Positions 16,686 through 24,970 of a DNA stretch of 64,000 bases are shown piece after piece. The position numbers and the translations under genes are program-made. Within the stretch, counting starts at the first letter, position 1; each line of letters starts with the position of its first letter. The notes below the pieces were generated by a model. That model did not search any database and was not told the DNA's origin. It saw only the letters and a list, made by a program, of their open reading frames with translations. Source of the stretch: Paramesorhizobium leguminum (GTDB lineage: Bacteria; Pseudomonadota; Alphaproteobacteria; Rhizobiales; Rhizobiaceae); assembly GCF_003217235.1 (NCBI RefSeq), contig NZ_QJTF01000020.1, positions 1 through 64,000 on the forward strand. The letters run 5' to 3'.

Positions 16686-17381
16686 TTAAACCACGCGGGT
16701 GCGGATTTCGCCTAGTCCATCGATGCCGCCATCGATGATGTCGCCGCGCTTGACCGCGCCGACGCCGGCCGGCGTGCCGGCAAAAATCAGGTCGCCCGGC
16801 TGAAGCGTGAAGAGCCGGGAGAGATAGGCGATCATTTCCGGCACCTTCCAGATCATTTGCGCCAGGTCGCCGCTCTGGCGCGGCTCGCCGTTCACCTTGG
16901 CCCAGATCGCGCCTTTTGCCGGATGGCCGACTTGCGCGGCGGGGATGAGCGGCGTGCAAGGCGCCGACGCCTCGAATGCCTTGCCGGTTTCCCATGGGCG
17001 GCCCAGCTTCTTGGCCTCGCCCTGCAAATCGCGCCGCGTCATATCGAGGCCGACGGCATAGCCATAGACATGCTCCAGCGCGTTTTCGACCGGGATATTT
17101 ATGCCGCCCTTGTCCAGCGCCACAACGAGCTCGATCTCATGATGCACGTCATTGGTCTCGGACGGATAGGGAAAATCCTCCCCTGAAAGCACGATCGTAT
17201 CCGGGTTCTTCTGGAAAAAGAATGGCGGCTCGCGGTTCGGATCATGGCCCATCTCGATGGCGTGGTCGGCGAAATTGCGCCCGACGCAATAAATGCGGTG
17301 GATCGGAAACAGCGCGTCGCTGCCCACGACAGGCAGCGTGGGCCGCAGCAGCGGCGCGAAGAGATATTCTCGGTGATGCAC
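16686..17381 (-). CDS. fumarylacetoacetate hydrolase family protein
   Basis: This 231-residue protein is of the FAH family, divalent-metal enzymes that hydrolyse or decarboxylate oxo-acids such as acylpyruvates. VGRNFADHAIEMG begins the core at about residue 34. HHEIELVVAL near residue 79 carries the metal-binding Glu pair, DMTRRDLQ follows, and GTPAGVG is near residue 205. The length suits the single-domain acylpyruvase/2-hydroxyhepta-2,4-diene-dioate isomerase subgroup. It lies between the sugar transporter operon and the esterase with no visible pathway partner, so the substrate is not assignable. Confidence 0.9.
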   Translation of the reverse strand: MHHREYLFAPLLRPTLPVVGSDALFPIHRIYCVGRNFADHAIEMGHDPNREPPFFFQKNPDTIVLSGEDFPYPSETNDVHHEIELVVALDKGGINIPVENALEHVYGYAVGLDMTRRDLQGEAKKLGRPWETGKAFEASAPCTPLIPAAQVGHPAKGAIWAKVNGEPRQSGDLAQMIWKVPEMIAYLSRLFTLQPGDLIFAGTPAGVGAVKRGDIIDGGIDGLGEIRTRVV

Positions 17382-17474
17382 GGGTCTGGCCTCTTTACTT
17401 GCGAATGTCGGGCAATCTTTAGAACCATAAATGACCGGATGGAAGCATTCTTGGAAGAGACCGGCTCAAATGCA

Positions 17475-17506
17475 ATCGGCCCGAGAACCAGAGGTTCCGG
17501 GCCGAT
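17475..17506 (-). terminator. hairpin at the end of the chvE-gguAB operon
   Basis: The arms ATCGGCCCG-GAACC and GGTTCCGGGCCGAT form a stem of about 14 pairs with one bulged A and a three-base loop, about 30 bp beyond the gguB stop. There is no T-run, so it may work as a 3' stabiliser or a Rho-assisted end. Confidence 0.6.
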
Positions 17507-17534
17507 GCATAATCATAAACTCCAAAGACCGGAA

Positions 17535-18728
17535 TTATTTGTTCTTGTTGTAGACGTCGAACACCACGGCGAACAGCAGCACCAGTCCCTTGATCACCTG
17601 CTGCCAGTCGACATTGATGCCCATGATCGACATGCCGTTGTTCATGACGCCCATGATGGCGGCGCCGATGACGGCTCCCAGTACCTGTCCGACGCCGCCC
17701 ATGGCGGACGCGCCGCCGACGAACACCGCCGCGATAACGTCGAGTTCGGCGCCCAGGCCCGCCTTCGGCGTCGCCGTGGTGAGGCGCGAAGCGATAATCA
17801 AGCCCGCCAGCGCGGCCAGAACGCCCATATTGACGAAGGTGAGGAAGGTTAGCCGGTCGGTGCGGATGCCGGAGAGTTTCGCCGCTTTCTCATTACCGCC
17901 CATGGCATAAATCCTGCGGCCGATAATGGTGTGCTTGGTGACGAACGCGAAAAGCCCGATCAGCACCGCCATGACAATGAGCACGTTGGGCAAGCCCTTG
18001 TAGGTCGCCAGCAGATAGCACAGCCACAGGGCAATGCCGCCCATGATGATATTCTTGGCCGCGAAGAGCGCAAAAGGCTCGGAATCATAGCCGTTCTGCT
18101 CGCGCTTGATACGGTTGCGCGCGCTCGACCAGACTACGCAGCCGACAAGCGCGATGCCGATCAGCATGGTCGTCATGTGAATGCCGTAGCCGGGAAAGAA
18201 GTCCGGAATGAAGCCGTTGGAAAGCAACTGGAACTGCGGCGGAAGCGGGCCGATCGACCGGTTGCCCAGAAGCGCCTGCATGAGGCCCCTGAATACCAGC
18301 ATGCCCGCGAGCGTGACGATGAAGGATGGTATCTTGTGATAGGCGACCCAATAGCCCTGCGCCGCGCCGATGACGCCGCCCATGATGAGGCAGACGATAA
18401 TCGCCGGGACGACGGGGACACCCCATTGCACCATCATCATCGCCGACAGAGCGCCGATGAAGCCGGCGACCGACCCGACCGACAGGTCGATATGCCCCGC
18501 CACGATCACCAGGAGCATGCCGAGCGCCATGATGATGATATAGCTGTTCTGCAGCACCAGATTGGTGAGGTTCAGCGGGCGGAATAGCGTGCCATCCGTC
18601 GTGTACTGGAAGAACAGCATGATCAGGATCAGTGCCGCAACCAGCCCGAAGTCGCGGAAATTGGCGTATGCGGACAGCGACTGCTTGGGCTGCGCCGGTT
18701 TCGTTTCGGCAGATGCGATATCACTCAT
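17535..18728 (-). CDS. gguB: multiple-sugar ABC transporter permease
   Basis: A 397-residue inner-membrane protein with about ten hydrophobic segments, of the BPD_transp_2 (ribose/xylose-type) permease family and matching the GguB class. IVAGHIDLSVGSVAGFIGAL around residues 78-97 is the family signature, and the late GASAMGGVGQVLGAVIGAAIMGVMNNG segment is typical. It forms the channel for GguA with ChvE as binding protein, importing galactose, glucose, arabinose and xylose in relatives. The gene starts a few bases beyond the gguA stop, so the two are translationally close. Confidence 0.93.
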   Translation of the reverse strand: MSDIASAETKPAQPKQSLSAYANFRDFGLVAALILIMLFFQYTTDGTLFRPLNLTNLVLQNSYIIIMALGMLLVIVAGHIDLSVGSVAGFIGALSAMMMVQWGVPVVPAIIVCLIMGGVIGAAQGYWVAYHKIPSFIVTLAGMLVFRGLMQALLGNRSIGPLPPQFQLLSNGFIPDFFPGYGIHMTTMLIGIALVGCVVWSSARNRIKREQNGYDSEPFALFAAKNIIMGGIALWLCYLLATYKGLPNVLIVMAVLIGLFAFVTKHTIIGRRIYAMGGNEKAAKLSGIRTDRLTFLTFVNMGVLAALAGLIIASRLTTATPKAGLGAELDVIAAVFVGGASAMGGVGQVLGAVIGAAIMGVMNNGMSIMGINVDWQQVIKGLVLLFAVVFDVYNKNK

Positions 18729-18733
18729 AGTTC

Positions 18734-20260
18734 TTAGACCCTTCCCTCAGCGCGGATGATCGTTCGCATGATCTTTTCCTGGCTGGCTTCGCTGGCTGGC
18801 ATTTCTCCGACGAGGCGGCCCTCATTCATCACGTAAATGCGGTCGCATATGCCGAGAAGTTCCGGCATTTCCGACGATATCACCAGAATGCCCTTCCCTT
18901 CGTTCGCCAGTTTGTTGATGATTTCATAAATCTCATATTTCGCGCCGACATCGATGCCGCGCGTCGGCTCGTCGAGGATGAGAAGCTCAGGCCCCGCGAA
19001 CAGCCATTTCGAGAGCACGACCTTCTGCTGGTTCCCGCCGGAGAGATTGCCGGTTACCTGATAGACGTTCGACGAACGGATCTTGGTCATGTTGCGATAA
19101 TCGTTGGCGACCTTCAATTCGGCGAAATCATCGATGACGCCACCGTTCGACACGCCTTTGAGATTGGCAAGCGTCACATTGTGCTTGATGTGGTCGATCA
19201 GGTTGAGACCGTAGGTCTTGCGGTCCTCCGTCGCATAGGCGATGCCGTTCTGGACAGCCTTGCTGACCGTGGACACATCGACCTTGCGGCCATGGAGAAA
19301 GACCTCGCCGCTGATCTTGCGCCCGTAAGATTTGCCGAAGACGCTCATGGCAAATTCGGTGCGCCCCGCGCCCATCAGCCCGGCAATGCCGACAATCTCG
19401 CCCGCGCGGACATTGAGATTGATGCCCTTGATCATCTGGCGGTCGGGATGGTGCTGGTTATAGACGACCCAGTCCTTCACCTCGAACAGGTTCTCGCCGA
19501 TCTTTGGCGTCCGCTTCGGATAGCGGTCCGACAATTCGCGGCCAACCATGGCGGTAACGATGCGTTCGTCGCTGATGTCGTCCTTTTCGAGCGTCTCGAC
19601 CGTCGTGCCGTCGCGCAACACGGTGATGCGGTCGGCGACTTTCTCCACCTCGTTGAGCTTGTGGGAAATCAGAATCGAGGAAATGCCCTGCGCCTTGAAC
19701 TCCAGGAGCAGCTCCAGCAGCGCGTCGCTGTCCTTCTCGTTCAGGCTCGCCGTCGGCTCATCGAGGATGAGCAGCTTCACTTCCTTGGAGAGCGCCTTGG
19801 CGATCTCGATCATCTGCTGCTTGCCGACACCCAGATTGGTGATCAGCGTCTGCGGGTCTTCATTGAGCCCGACCTTCTTCAGAAGCTCGCGCGTCCGCTT
19901 CTCAGCGACGTGCCAATCGATGATGCCGTATTTCGCCTGCTCATTGCCGAGAAAAAGATTCTCGGTAATCGAAAGCAGCGGAACGAGCGCCAGCTCCTGG
20001 TGAATGATGATGATGCCGAGGCGTTCGCTGTCCTGAATGCCGCGAAACCGCTGTTCCTCGCCATTATAGACGATCTGGCCTTCATAGCTGCCATGGGGAT
20101 AGACGCCGCTCAACACCTTCATCAGGGTCGATTTGCCGGCGCCGTTTTCTCCAACCACGGCATGAATCTCGCCCCTGGCTACGGCAAGATTGACGTTATC
20201 CAGAGCCTTCACACCGGGAAAGCTCTTGGAGATATTCCGCATTTCAAGGATCGTGTCCAT
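18734..20260 (-). CDS. gguA: multiple-sugar ABC transporter ATP-binding protein
   Basis: A 508-residue tandem-ATPase subunit of the ribose/xylose importer type. The first nucleotide-binding domain has Walker [10 protein letters not shown] (about residue 35), signature [15 protein letters not shown] and Walker [12 protein letters not shown]. The second has the degenerate Walker [10 protein letters not shown], signature [15 protein letters not shown] and [13 protein letters not shown] weakened second site is normal for this class. The ATG at 20260 gives the canonical [17 protein letters not shown] start; the upstream frame extension is not conserved-looking. It acts at the inner face of the membrane with GguB, downstream of chvE. 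Confidence 0.95.
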   Translation of the reverse strand: MDTILEMRNISKSFPGVKALDNVNLAVARGEIHAVVGENGAGKSTLMKVLSGVYPHGSYEGQIVYNGEEQRFRGIQDSERLGIIIIHQELALVPLLSITENLFLGNEQAKYGIIDWHVAEKRTRELLKKVGLNEDPQTLITNLGVGKQQMIEIAKALSKEVKLLILDEPTASLNEKDSDALLELLLEFKAQGISSILISHKLNEVEKVADRITVLRDGTTVETLEKDDISDERIVTAMVGRELSDRYPKRTPKIGENLFEVKDWVVYNQHHPDRQMIKGINLNVRAGEIVGIAGLMGAGRTEFAMSVFGKSYGRKISGEVFLHGRKVDVSTVSKAVQNGIAYATEDRKTYGLNLIDHIKHNVTLANLKGVSNGGVIDDFAELKVANDYRNMTKIRSSNVYQVTGNLSGGNQQKVVLSKWLFAGPELLILDEPTRGIDVGAKYEIYEIINKLANEGKGILVISSEMPELLGICDRIYVMNEGRLVGEMPASEASQEKIMRTIIRAEGRV

Positions 20261-20331
20261 CCTGACCCACACCCGCATGTAATCAGCCGCCTTCACACCG
20301 GCCGTTCAGGCGGGCGATGAAGCGGCAGGAA

Positions 20332-20356
20332 GGGCCCCGGATCAAATCCGAGGCCC
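20332..20356 (-). promoter_or_regulatory. intercistronic hairpin between chvE and gguA
   Basis: The arms GGGCCCCGGAT and ATCCGAGGCCC pair over 11 positions with one mismatch and a three-base loop, 13 bp after the chvE stop. A stem here can protect the 5' cistron mRNA and lower readthrough, giving more binding protein than ATPase/permease, a common need in such operons. Confidence 0.6.
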
Positions 20357-20369
20357 AGCATCCTGATCC

Positions 20370-21434
20370 TTACTGGATCTGGTCTTCCTTGTAGTAACCG
20401 GAACCGATCAGAACGTCTTTCCAGTTCTGCTTGGTCACCAGAACAGGCTTCAGCAGATAGGCCGGAACCACCTTGACGCCATTGTTGTAGGTCTTGGTGT
20501 CGTTGATCTCAGGCTGCTTGCCGGTCTCGATCGCGTCGATCATGTTGGCCGTAACCTTGGCCAACTCACGCGTATCCTTGAACACGGTCGAGTACTGCTC
20601 GCCTGCGATGATCGACTTGACGGACGGAACTTCCGCATCCTGGCCCGAGACGAACGGGAACGGCTGGTCCTTGGTGCCGTAGCCTACGCCACGCAGCGAG
20701 GAGAGGATGCCGATGGAGATGCCGTCATAAGGCGACAGCACGGCATTGACCTTCTTGTCGGTGTAATAGGCCGAAAGCAGGTTATCCATGCGGGCCTGCG
20801 CGGTCGCGCCATCCCAGCGCAGCGTGCCGACCTTGTCCATGCCGGTTTGGCCGGACTGGACGACGAGCTTGCCGCTGTCGATGTAGGGCTGGAGAACCGA
20901 CATTGCGCCGTCATAGAAGAAGAAGGCGTTGTTGTCGTCAGGCGAGCCGCCGAACAGCTCGATGTTGAACGGGCCCTTCGCATCCGGCAGACCGAGCGCG
21001 TCGACCAGCGACTTCGCCTGGAGCACGCCGACCTGGAAATTGTCGAACGTCGTGTAATAATCGACATTCGGCGTGTCGCGGATCAGGCGATCGTAAGCGA
21101 TGACCTTGATGCCGGCGTCATGGGCCTGCTGCAGGGCGGAGGAGAGCGTGGTGCCGTCGATCGCGGCGACGACGAGAACCTTCACACCCTTGGTGATCAT
21201 GTTCTCGATCTGCGACAGCTGGTTCGGGATATCATCCTCGGCATATTGCAGGTCGGTCTTGTAACCGCGGTCCTGCAGCACCTTCACCATGTTGTCGCCA
21301 TCGGCGATCCAGCGCGCCGACGATTTGGTCGGCATCGAGATGCCGATCGTCCCCTTCTCCTGCGCAAGAACGGGGGTAGCCCCCATCCAGGCGACAGAAA
21401 GAAGCGCCACCAAAGCAGTCTTGAGTATTTTCAC
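20370..21434 (-). CDS. chvE: periplasmic multiple-sugar-binding protein ChvE
   Basis: This 354-residue solute-binding protein of the ribose-type fold binds galactose, glucose, arabinose and related aldoses. In Agrobacterium ChvE also feeds sugar signals to VirA. A signal peptide ([23 protein letters not shown]) precedes the mature start [19 protein letters not shown]. The GTG at 21434 is preferred because GGGAGG lies seven bases upstream and the resulting length equals that of known ChvE; a longer frame adds a non-signal tail. It is first in the chvE-gguA-gguB operon and divergent from a LacI regulator. Confidence 0.95.
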   Translation of the reverse strand: MKILKTALVALLSVAWMGATPVLAQEKGTIGISMPTKSSARWIADGDNMVKVLQDRGYKTDLQYAEDDIPNQLSQIENMITKGVKVLVVAAIDGTTLSSALQQAHDAGIKVIAYDRLIRDTPNVDYYTTFDNFQVGVLQAKSLVDALGLPDAKGPFNIELFGGSPDDNNAFFFYDGAMSVLQPYIDSGKLVVQSGQTGMDKVGTLRWDGATAQARMDNLLSAYYTDKKVNAVLSPYDGISIGILSSLRGVGYGTKDQPFPFVSGQDAEVPSVKSIIAGEQYSTVFKDTRELAKVTANMIDAIETGKQPEINDTKTYNNGVKVVPAYLLKPVLVTKQNWKDVLIGSGYYKEDQIQ

Positions 21435-22014
21435 GGGTATCCTCCCAGTTGATGATCGCATTTCAGCCGCACCCGCCTCAAGCCGCAACCGGATGGTTTT
21501 AGCTGGAGAACAGGGACGACCGATCCCACCCAAATCCGGTTATTGGCAAATCCCTTCCCTTCGGCCCTGAATACAGGACCGAACGCGATAAGCGCTCAGG
21601 GAAAATGTCGCCGCCTCCCGGATTTAAATTATATGATATGATTTTTTAAAACGGCTCGTTTGTCAACTGAAATGGAGATGCCGGTATGTTCATTCCACCA
21701 AAACTGGCAATGACAGACATTCCTCAACCTATTTTCCCGCCACATCGATACTGGTTTTCGCTAAGATTTTTCAAGGTTCTTACGGCACATTTGCCGTGGA
21801 GAAAACGCCTCTCGTGAACAATGACGCAAAAATGAAAGGCCGTTACTCAAACGAGCCTTCCCGCTCTTGCCTTTCAACGAAGCTGGGGAAAACTTGTCGG
21901 GTGAGACAAAGCGAGCATGTGCCGAAGGCGTTAAACCGCCATTCTGCGGGAAAAGGTGGAAGGCCCTTGCATATGAAGAGTGAAACAGATAGCCGCAGGC
22001 CGGAAGGCCAGATA
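21435..22014. promoter_or_regulatory. divergent control region chvE / LacI regulator
   Basis: This 580-bp region separates the chvE operon from the divergent regulator. An AT-rich core (21620-21670) stands out in GC-rich surroundings. TTGACA on the minus strand at 21666-21661 is a plausible -35 for chvE, but I see no -10 at ideal spacing. No clear LacI palindrome was found by eye. The open frame upstream of the regulator start lacks support. Confidence 0.4.
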
Positions 22015-22995
22015 ATGCAAGAGAATGACCGCCCGACACTGAAAACCATCGCCTTCATGGCGGGGCTTGGCGTCACAACCGTTTCCCGCGCGCTGAAAGA
22101 TGCGCCGGAAATCGGCATAGAGACCCGCAAGCGTGTCCAGTTGATCGCGCGGCAGGTGGGGTATCGGCCCAACCGCGCCGGGGTTCGGTTGCGCACCGGC
22201 AAGACCAATGTCATCGCCCTCGTCCTCAACACGCAGGACGAGATCATGGGCTTCACCTCCCATGTCGTGCATGGCGTTTCCGAGGTGCTGGCGGAAACCC
22301 AGTATCATTTGATCGTCACGCCCTATTCTCATTCCCGGGACCCCATGGAGCCGATCCGCTATATCGTCGAGACGGGGTCGGCGGACGGCATCATCTTTTC
22401 CCGCATGGAGCCGGATGACGCCCGCGTGCGCTATCTGACCGAGCACAATGTACCCTTCGCTACCCATGGCCGAACCGACATGGGCATCGAGCATCCGTTT
22501 CATGATTTCGATAATTACAGTTTCGCGCGGGATGTCGCCATGCGATTGGCGGAGCGCGGGCGCAAGCGGCTGGCGATCGTGACGCCACCCGCCCACCTGA
22601 CCTATTACCGGCACATGGTGAAAGGCTTTTTCGATGGTGTGCGGACAAGCGGCGGCACCGGAACCATATTGCCGGGGGTCGATATCGATACGCCGCTCGA
22701 ACTGTTGCGACGGCAGGTGGAAGCGGTCATGCGACATGCCGACCATCCTGATGGGATCATATGTGGTTCCAGCGCGGCCACGATCGCAACCGTGACCGGG
22801 CTGGAATCGGCGGGGCTTCGCTTGGGGCTAGATGTCGATGTTGCCTCGAAACAGTCTTTCGATATCCTGCCCTGGTTCCGGCCGGAACTCATCGTCGTCA
22901 ATGAAAGCTTCCAGCTGGCCGGCCGCAAGCTGGCCGAGGCCGTGCTTGCCCGAATCGCCGGCGTCGATCCGGGCAAGCTGCAGAGCATCGGCTGA
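22015..22995 (+). CDS. LacI family transcriptional regulator
   Basis: This 326-residue repressor has an N-terminal helix-turn-helix (TLKTIAFMAGLGVTTVSRAL, residues 8-27) and hinge region (YRPNRAGVRLRTGKTNVIAL). A periplasmic-binding-protein-like effector domain follows, with MVKGFFDGVRTSGGTGTI and DGIICGSSAATIATV. The start at 22015 follows GGAAGG at good spacing and gives the normal LacI length; ATG at 21973 is an alternative. It is divergent from chvE-gguAB and so probably controls sugar uptake. This differs from the LysR-type GbpR known for chvE in Agrobacterium. The effector is unknown. Confidence 0.9.
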   Translation: MQENDRPTLKTIAFMAGLGVTTVSRALKDAPEIGIETRKRVQLIARQVGYRPNRAGVRLRTGKTNVIALVLNTQDEIMGFTSHVVHGVSEVLAETQYHLIVTPYSHSRDPMEPIRYIVETGSADGIIFSRMEPDDARVRYLTEHNVPFATHGRTDMGIEHPFHDFDNYSFARDVAMRLAERGRKRLAIVTPPAHLTYYRHMVKGFFDGVRTSGGTGTILPGVDIDTPLELLRRQVEAVMRHADHPDGIICGSSAATIATVTGLESAGLRLGLDVDVASKQSFDILPWFRPELIVVNESFQLAGRKLAEAVLARIAGVDPGKLQSIG

Positions 22996-23000
22996 TTAGC

Positions 23001-23136
23001 CTTCACCCTCCGCCCTTCGAGGCTCGCTGCGCTCGCACCTCAGGATGAGGGTGAAGGCAACAGCGCTCCAGTAGCCCTCATGGTGAGGTGCGAATGGAGC
23101 GCAGCGGAATGAGCCTCGAACCACGAGGGCGCTTGG
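23001..23136. repeat. palindromic repeat family D, copy 2
   Basis: CCTTCGAGGCTCGCTGCGCT at the left and AGCGGAATGAGCCTCGAACC at the right are near-complementary, with inner arms CTCAGGATGAGGG and CCCTCATGGTGAGG. It lies between the convergent LacI regulator and VOC genes. Confidence 0.85.
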
Positions 23137-23172
23137 CGGCAATCCATTGAATAGGAAAACCAAAATCCGGTC

Positions 23173-23586
23173 CTACTCGCTCCCCGAAGCCGCCCCCATA
23201 TCCATCCAGACCGGCTCGAAGACATGGCCGTCGGGGTCCGCGAATGTGCGGCCATACATGAAACCTAATTCCTGCGGCTCACGAAGGTCTATCTTGCCGC
23301 CGCCCGCCGCCGCCGCCTCGGTGATGCTGTCCACCGCTTCACGGCTGTCGCATGAAAGAGCGATCAGCATGGCGACCGTCTCGTGTGAATTGGCGATCGG
23401 CTTGGTGACGAATGTCTCGAAGTAATCCTGCCTCAAGAGCATAAAAGTGATCGTATCCGACCAGACCATCGACGATGCTTTCTCATCGCTGAACTGTTCG
23501 TTCTTCGCGCAACCGATCGCCTCGTAGAAGTGGGTTGCCGCGGCGACATCCTTCACGGGCAGATTCAAGAAGATCATCTTGGGCAT
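23173..23586 (-). CDS. VOC-family (glyoxalase-like) protein
   Basis: A 137-residue vicinal-oxygen-chelate fold protein. The opening PKMIFLNLPVKDVAAATHFYEAIG and the closing MYGRTFADPDGHVFEPVWMD are the two beta-alpha-beta-beta-beta signature parts; this subgroup resembles the PhnB/glyoxalase-like lactoylglutathione-lyase relatives of unknown substrate. A strong AAGGAG precedes the ATG. It follows the small cupin gene by 39 bp on the same strand, so the two probably form an operon divergent from the MarR regulator. Confidence 0.88.
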   Translation of the reverse strand: MPKMIFLNLPVKDVAAATHFYEAIGCAKNEQFSDEKASSMVWSDTITFMLLRQDYFETFVTKPIANSHETVAMLIALSCDSREAVDSITEAAAAGGGKIDLREPQELGFMYGRTFADPDGHVFEPVWMDMGAASGSE

Positions 23587-23625
23587 TGCGGTTCTCCTTT
23601 TGGGTTTAGGTATAGTTGATGGATT

Positions 23626-23961
23626 TTACAGGTTCTGCTGCATGATCGTGTCGCATGGATGAATGCACACGAGTTCGAGCCGCTCAGCACCGATATTCTC
23701 GAAGCGATGCGGAACATTGGCGACGGCAACAACGATATCTCCCGCATAAGCGCGCGTTTTGTCGCCGCCCACGGTAAACTCGGCCTCGCCTTTCCTGACG
23801 ATCCAGGTCTCTGAATAGGGATGCATATGCAGGGACGATCCTCGGCCCGGCTCGGCATCGACCAGGAAAAATGACACCGGCCCGCCGAGATCGCGCCCTT
23901 CGAAACGAACCGTGCGACCTTGGCCGGGATGCGGCTTCTGATGACGATGGATCTTGAACAT
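23626..23961 (-). CDS. small cupin-domain protein
   Basis: A 111-residue single cupin_2 barrel. Metal-ligand motif 1 is HMHPYSETWIVRKGEAEF near residues 44-61 and motif 2 is GDIVVAVANVPHRFENIG near residues 75-92. The start is fixed by a perfect AAGGAGG seven bases before the ATG; the longer frame runs through the operator region into marR. The substrate is unknown. It is first in an operon with the VOC gene and divergent from the MarR regulator, whose target it probably is. Confidence 0.88.
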   Translation of the reverse strand: MFKIHRHQKPHPGQGRTVRFEGRDLGGPVSFFLVDAEPGRGSSLHMHPYSETWIVRKGEAEFTVGGDKTRAYAGDIVVAVANVPHRFENIGAERLELVCIHPCDTIMQQNL

Positions 23962-23994
23962 GCTGAACCTCCTTTTCGCGCTGCGGGCTTGAAC

Positions 23995-24067
23995 TATCTC
24001 GACGAGAAGATATATCGCTGAAAATTCTCTTCTCGTCAAGATATATCTCTTCGCGTCGAGATATCTT
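23995..24067. promoter_or_regulatory. repeated palindromic sites, likely MarR operators
   Basis: TATCTCGACGAGAAGATATA (from 23995), TTCTCGTCAAGATATATCTC (24030-24049) and GCGTCGAGATATC (from 24053) are variants of one motif in alternating orientation. They lie between the divergent marR and cupin starts, where a MarR dimer would control both promoters. Confidence 0.6.
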
Positions 24068-24126
24068 TCCGAACCGAACCGTGACGTGTATGTTTCGCGT
24101 GGCAAATCGATTGCTTGAGGAAAAGA

Positions 24127-24678
24127 ATGACGAACGGGACCGACGAGAACAAAGATCGCACCGATGGCGACCATGTCGACCGGCTGCGCCGGCAATGGGC
24201 ACGCGAACTGCCCGATCTCGATACCGAACCGATGACGATCCTGGGGCGGGCCTTTAGGCTAACGAACCTTGTGCGCCCCAGTATCGAGGAAACCTTCGCC
24301 GGCTTCGGACTCGATCGCGGCGAATTCGACGTGATCGCGACCTTGCGGCGTTCCGGGCCGCCATATCGCCTGACGCCGACGGAGATGTATTCCTCGCTGA
24401 TGATTTCCTCCGGCGGACTCACTCACCGGCTTGACCGGTTGGAGAAAGCCGGGCTGATCCGCCGCGAGAAGGCATTGCATGACGGACGCAGCGTTCTGGT
24501 GGCTTTGACCGAAGCCGGCAAGACGCTTGCGGAAGAGGCTTTCCGCGCGGACATGGCAAGTGAGGCCCGTTTCCTGCAAGCGCTGGACGGACAAGAGCGC
24601 GAAGCGCTCGCCGGGCTTCTGGGAAAATTGATAGCAGGAATTGAGATTGAATTGGCGCCCGCGAGGCGGGAAACCTAG
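24127..24678 (+). CDS. MarR family transcriptional regulator
   Basis: A 183-residue winged-helix regulator. The DNA-binding region is clear: LTPTEMYSSLMISSGGLTHRLDRLEKAGLIRREKALHD with the wing DGRSVLVALTEAGK around residues 85-135. The preceding GRAFRLTNLVRPSIEETFAGFGLDRGEFDVIATLRRSG is the typical dimer helix and first HTH helix. ATG at 24127 follows GAGGAAA. Its TAG stop overlaps the outer end of an intergenic repeat. It is divergent from the cupin-VOC pair and probably represses both, but the ligand is unknown. Confidence 0.9.
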   Translation: MTNGTDENKDRTDGDHVDRLRRQWARELPDLDTEPMTILGRAFRLTNLVRPSIEETFAGFGLDRGEFDVIATLRRSGPPYRLTPTEMYSSLMISSGGLTHRLDRLEKAGLIRREKALHDGRSVLVALTEAGKTLAEEAFRADMASEARFLQALDGQEREALAGLLGKLIAGIEIELAPARRET

Positions 24679-24877
24679 GGTCTGTCAGGCCTCTGAAGCG
24701 CTGATAAGAGAAGGCGCTTGGTCCTGCCGTCATTCTCGGGCTTGTCCCGAGAATCTGCCATCAGGAAAAGATAAGCGATAACCGTCCTGACAGATTAGGC
24801 CACGGTAGATTCTCGGGACAAGCCCGAGAATGACGGCGAGAGAGAGGGCGCTGTTTCAAGCTAGTTCTGGCAACCTC
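24675..24877. repeat. inverted-repeat block E, copy 1 (left of surface-polysaccharide region)
   Basis: The outer parts (CTAGGGTCTGTCAGGC at the left, GCGCTGTTTCAAGCTAGTTC toward the right) reappear in opposite orientation at 35124-35210. An inner palindrome with ATTCTCGGGCTTGTCCCGAG and its complement (24713-24830) is absent from the other copy and is bordered by GAGAA on both sides. Confidence 0.75.
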
Positions 24878-24970
24878 TAGGCGGAATTTCGTAAGACAAA
24901 CAGTGGGAACGGTTCCCCGATTCAATCAAACGGAAACCGCTCCGGATGTGAGACTCAAATACGGAAGAAT

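Noticed and set aside
21796-22014. N-terminal extension of the LacI regulator
   Set aside because: The extra 73 residues precede the helix-turn-helix, have no conserved features, and a better Shine-Dalgarno sits before 22015.
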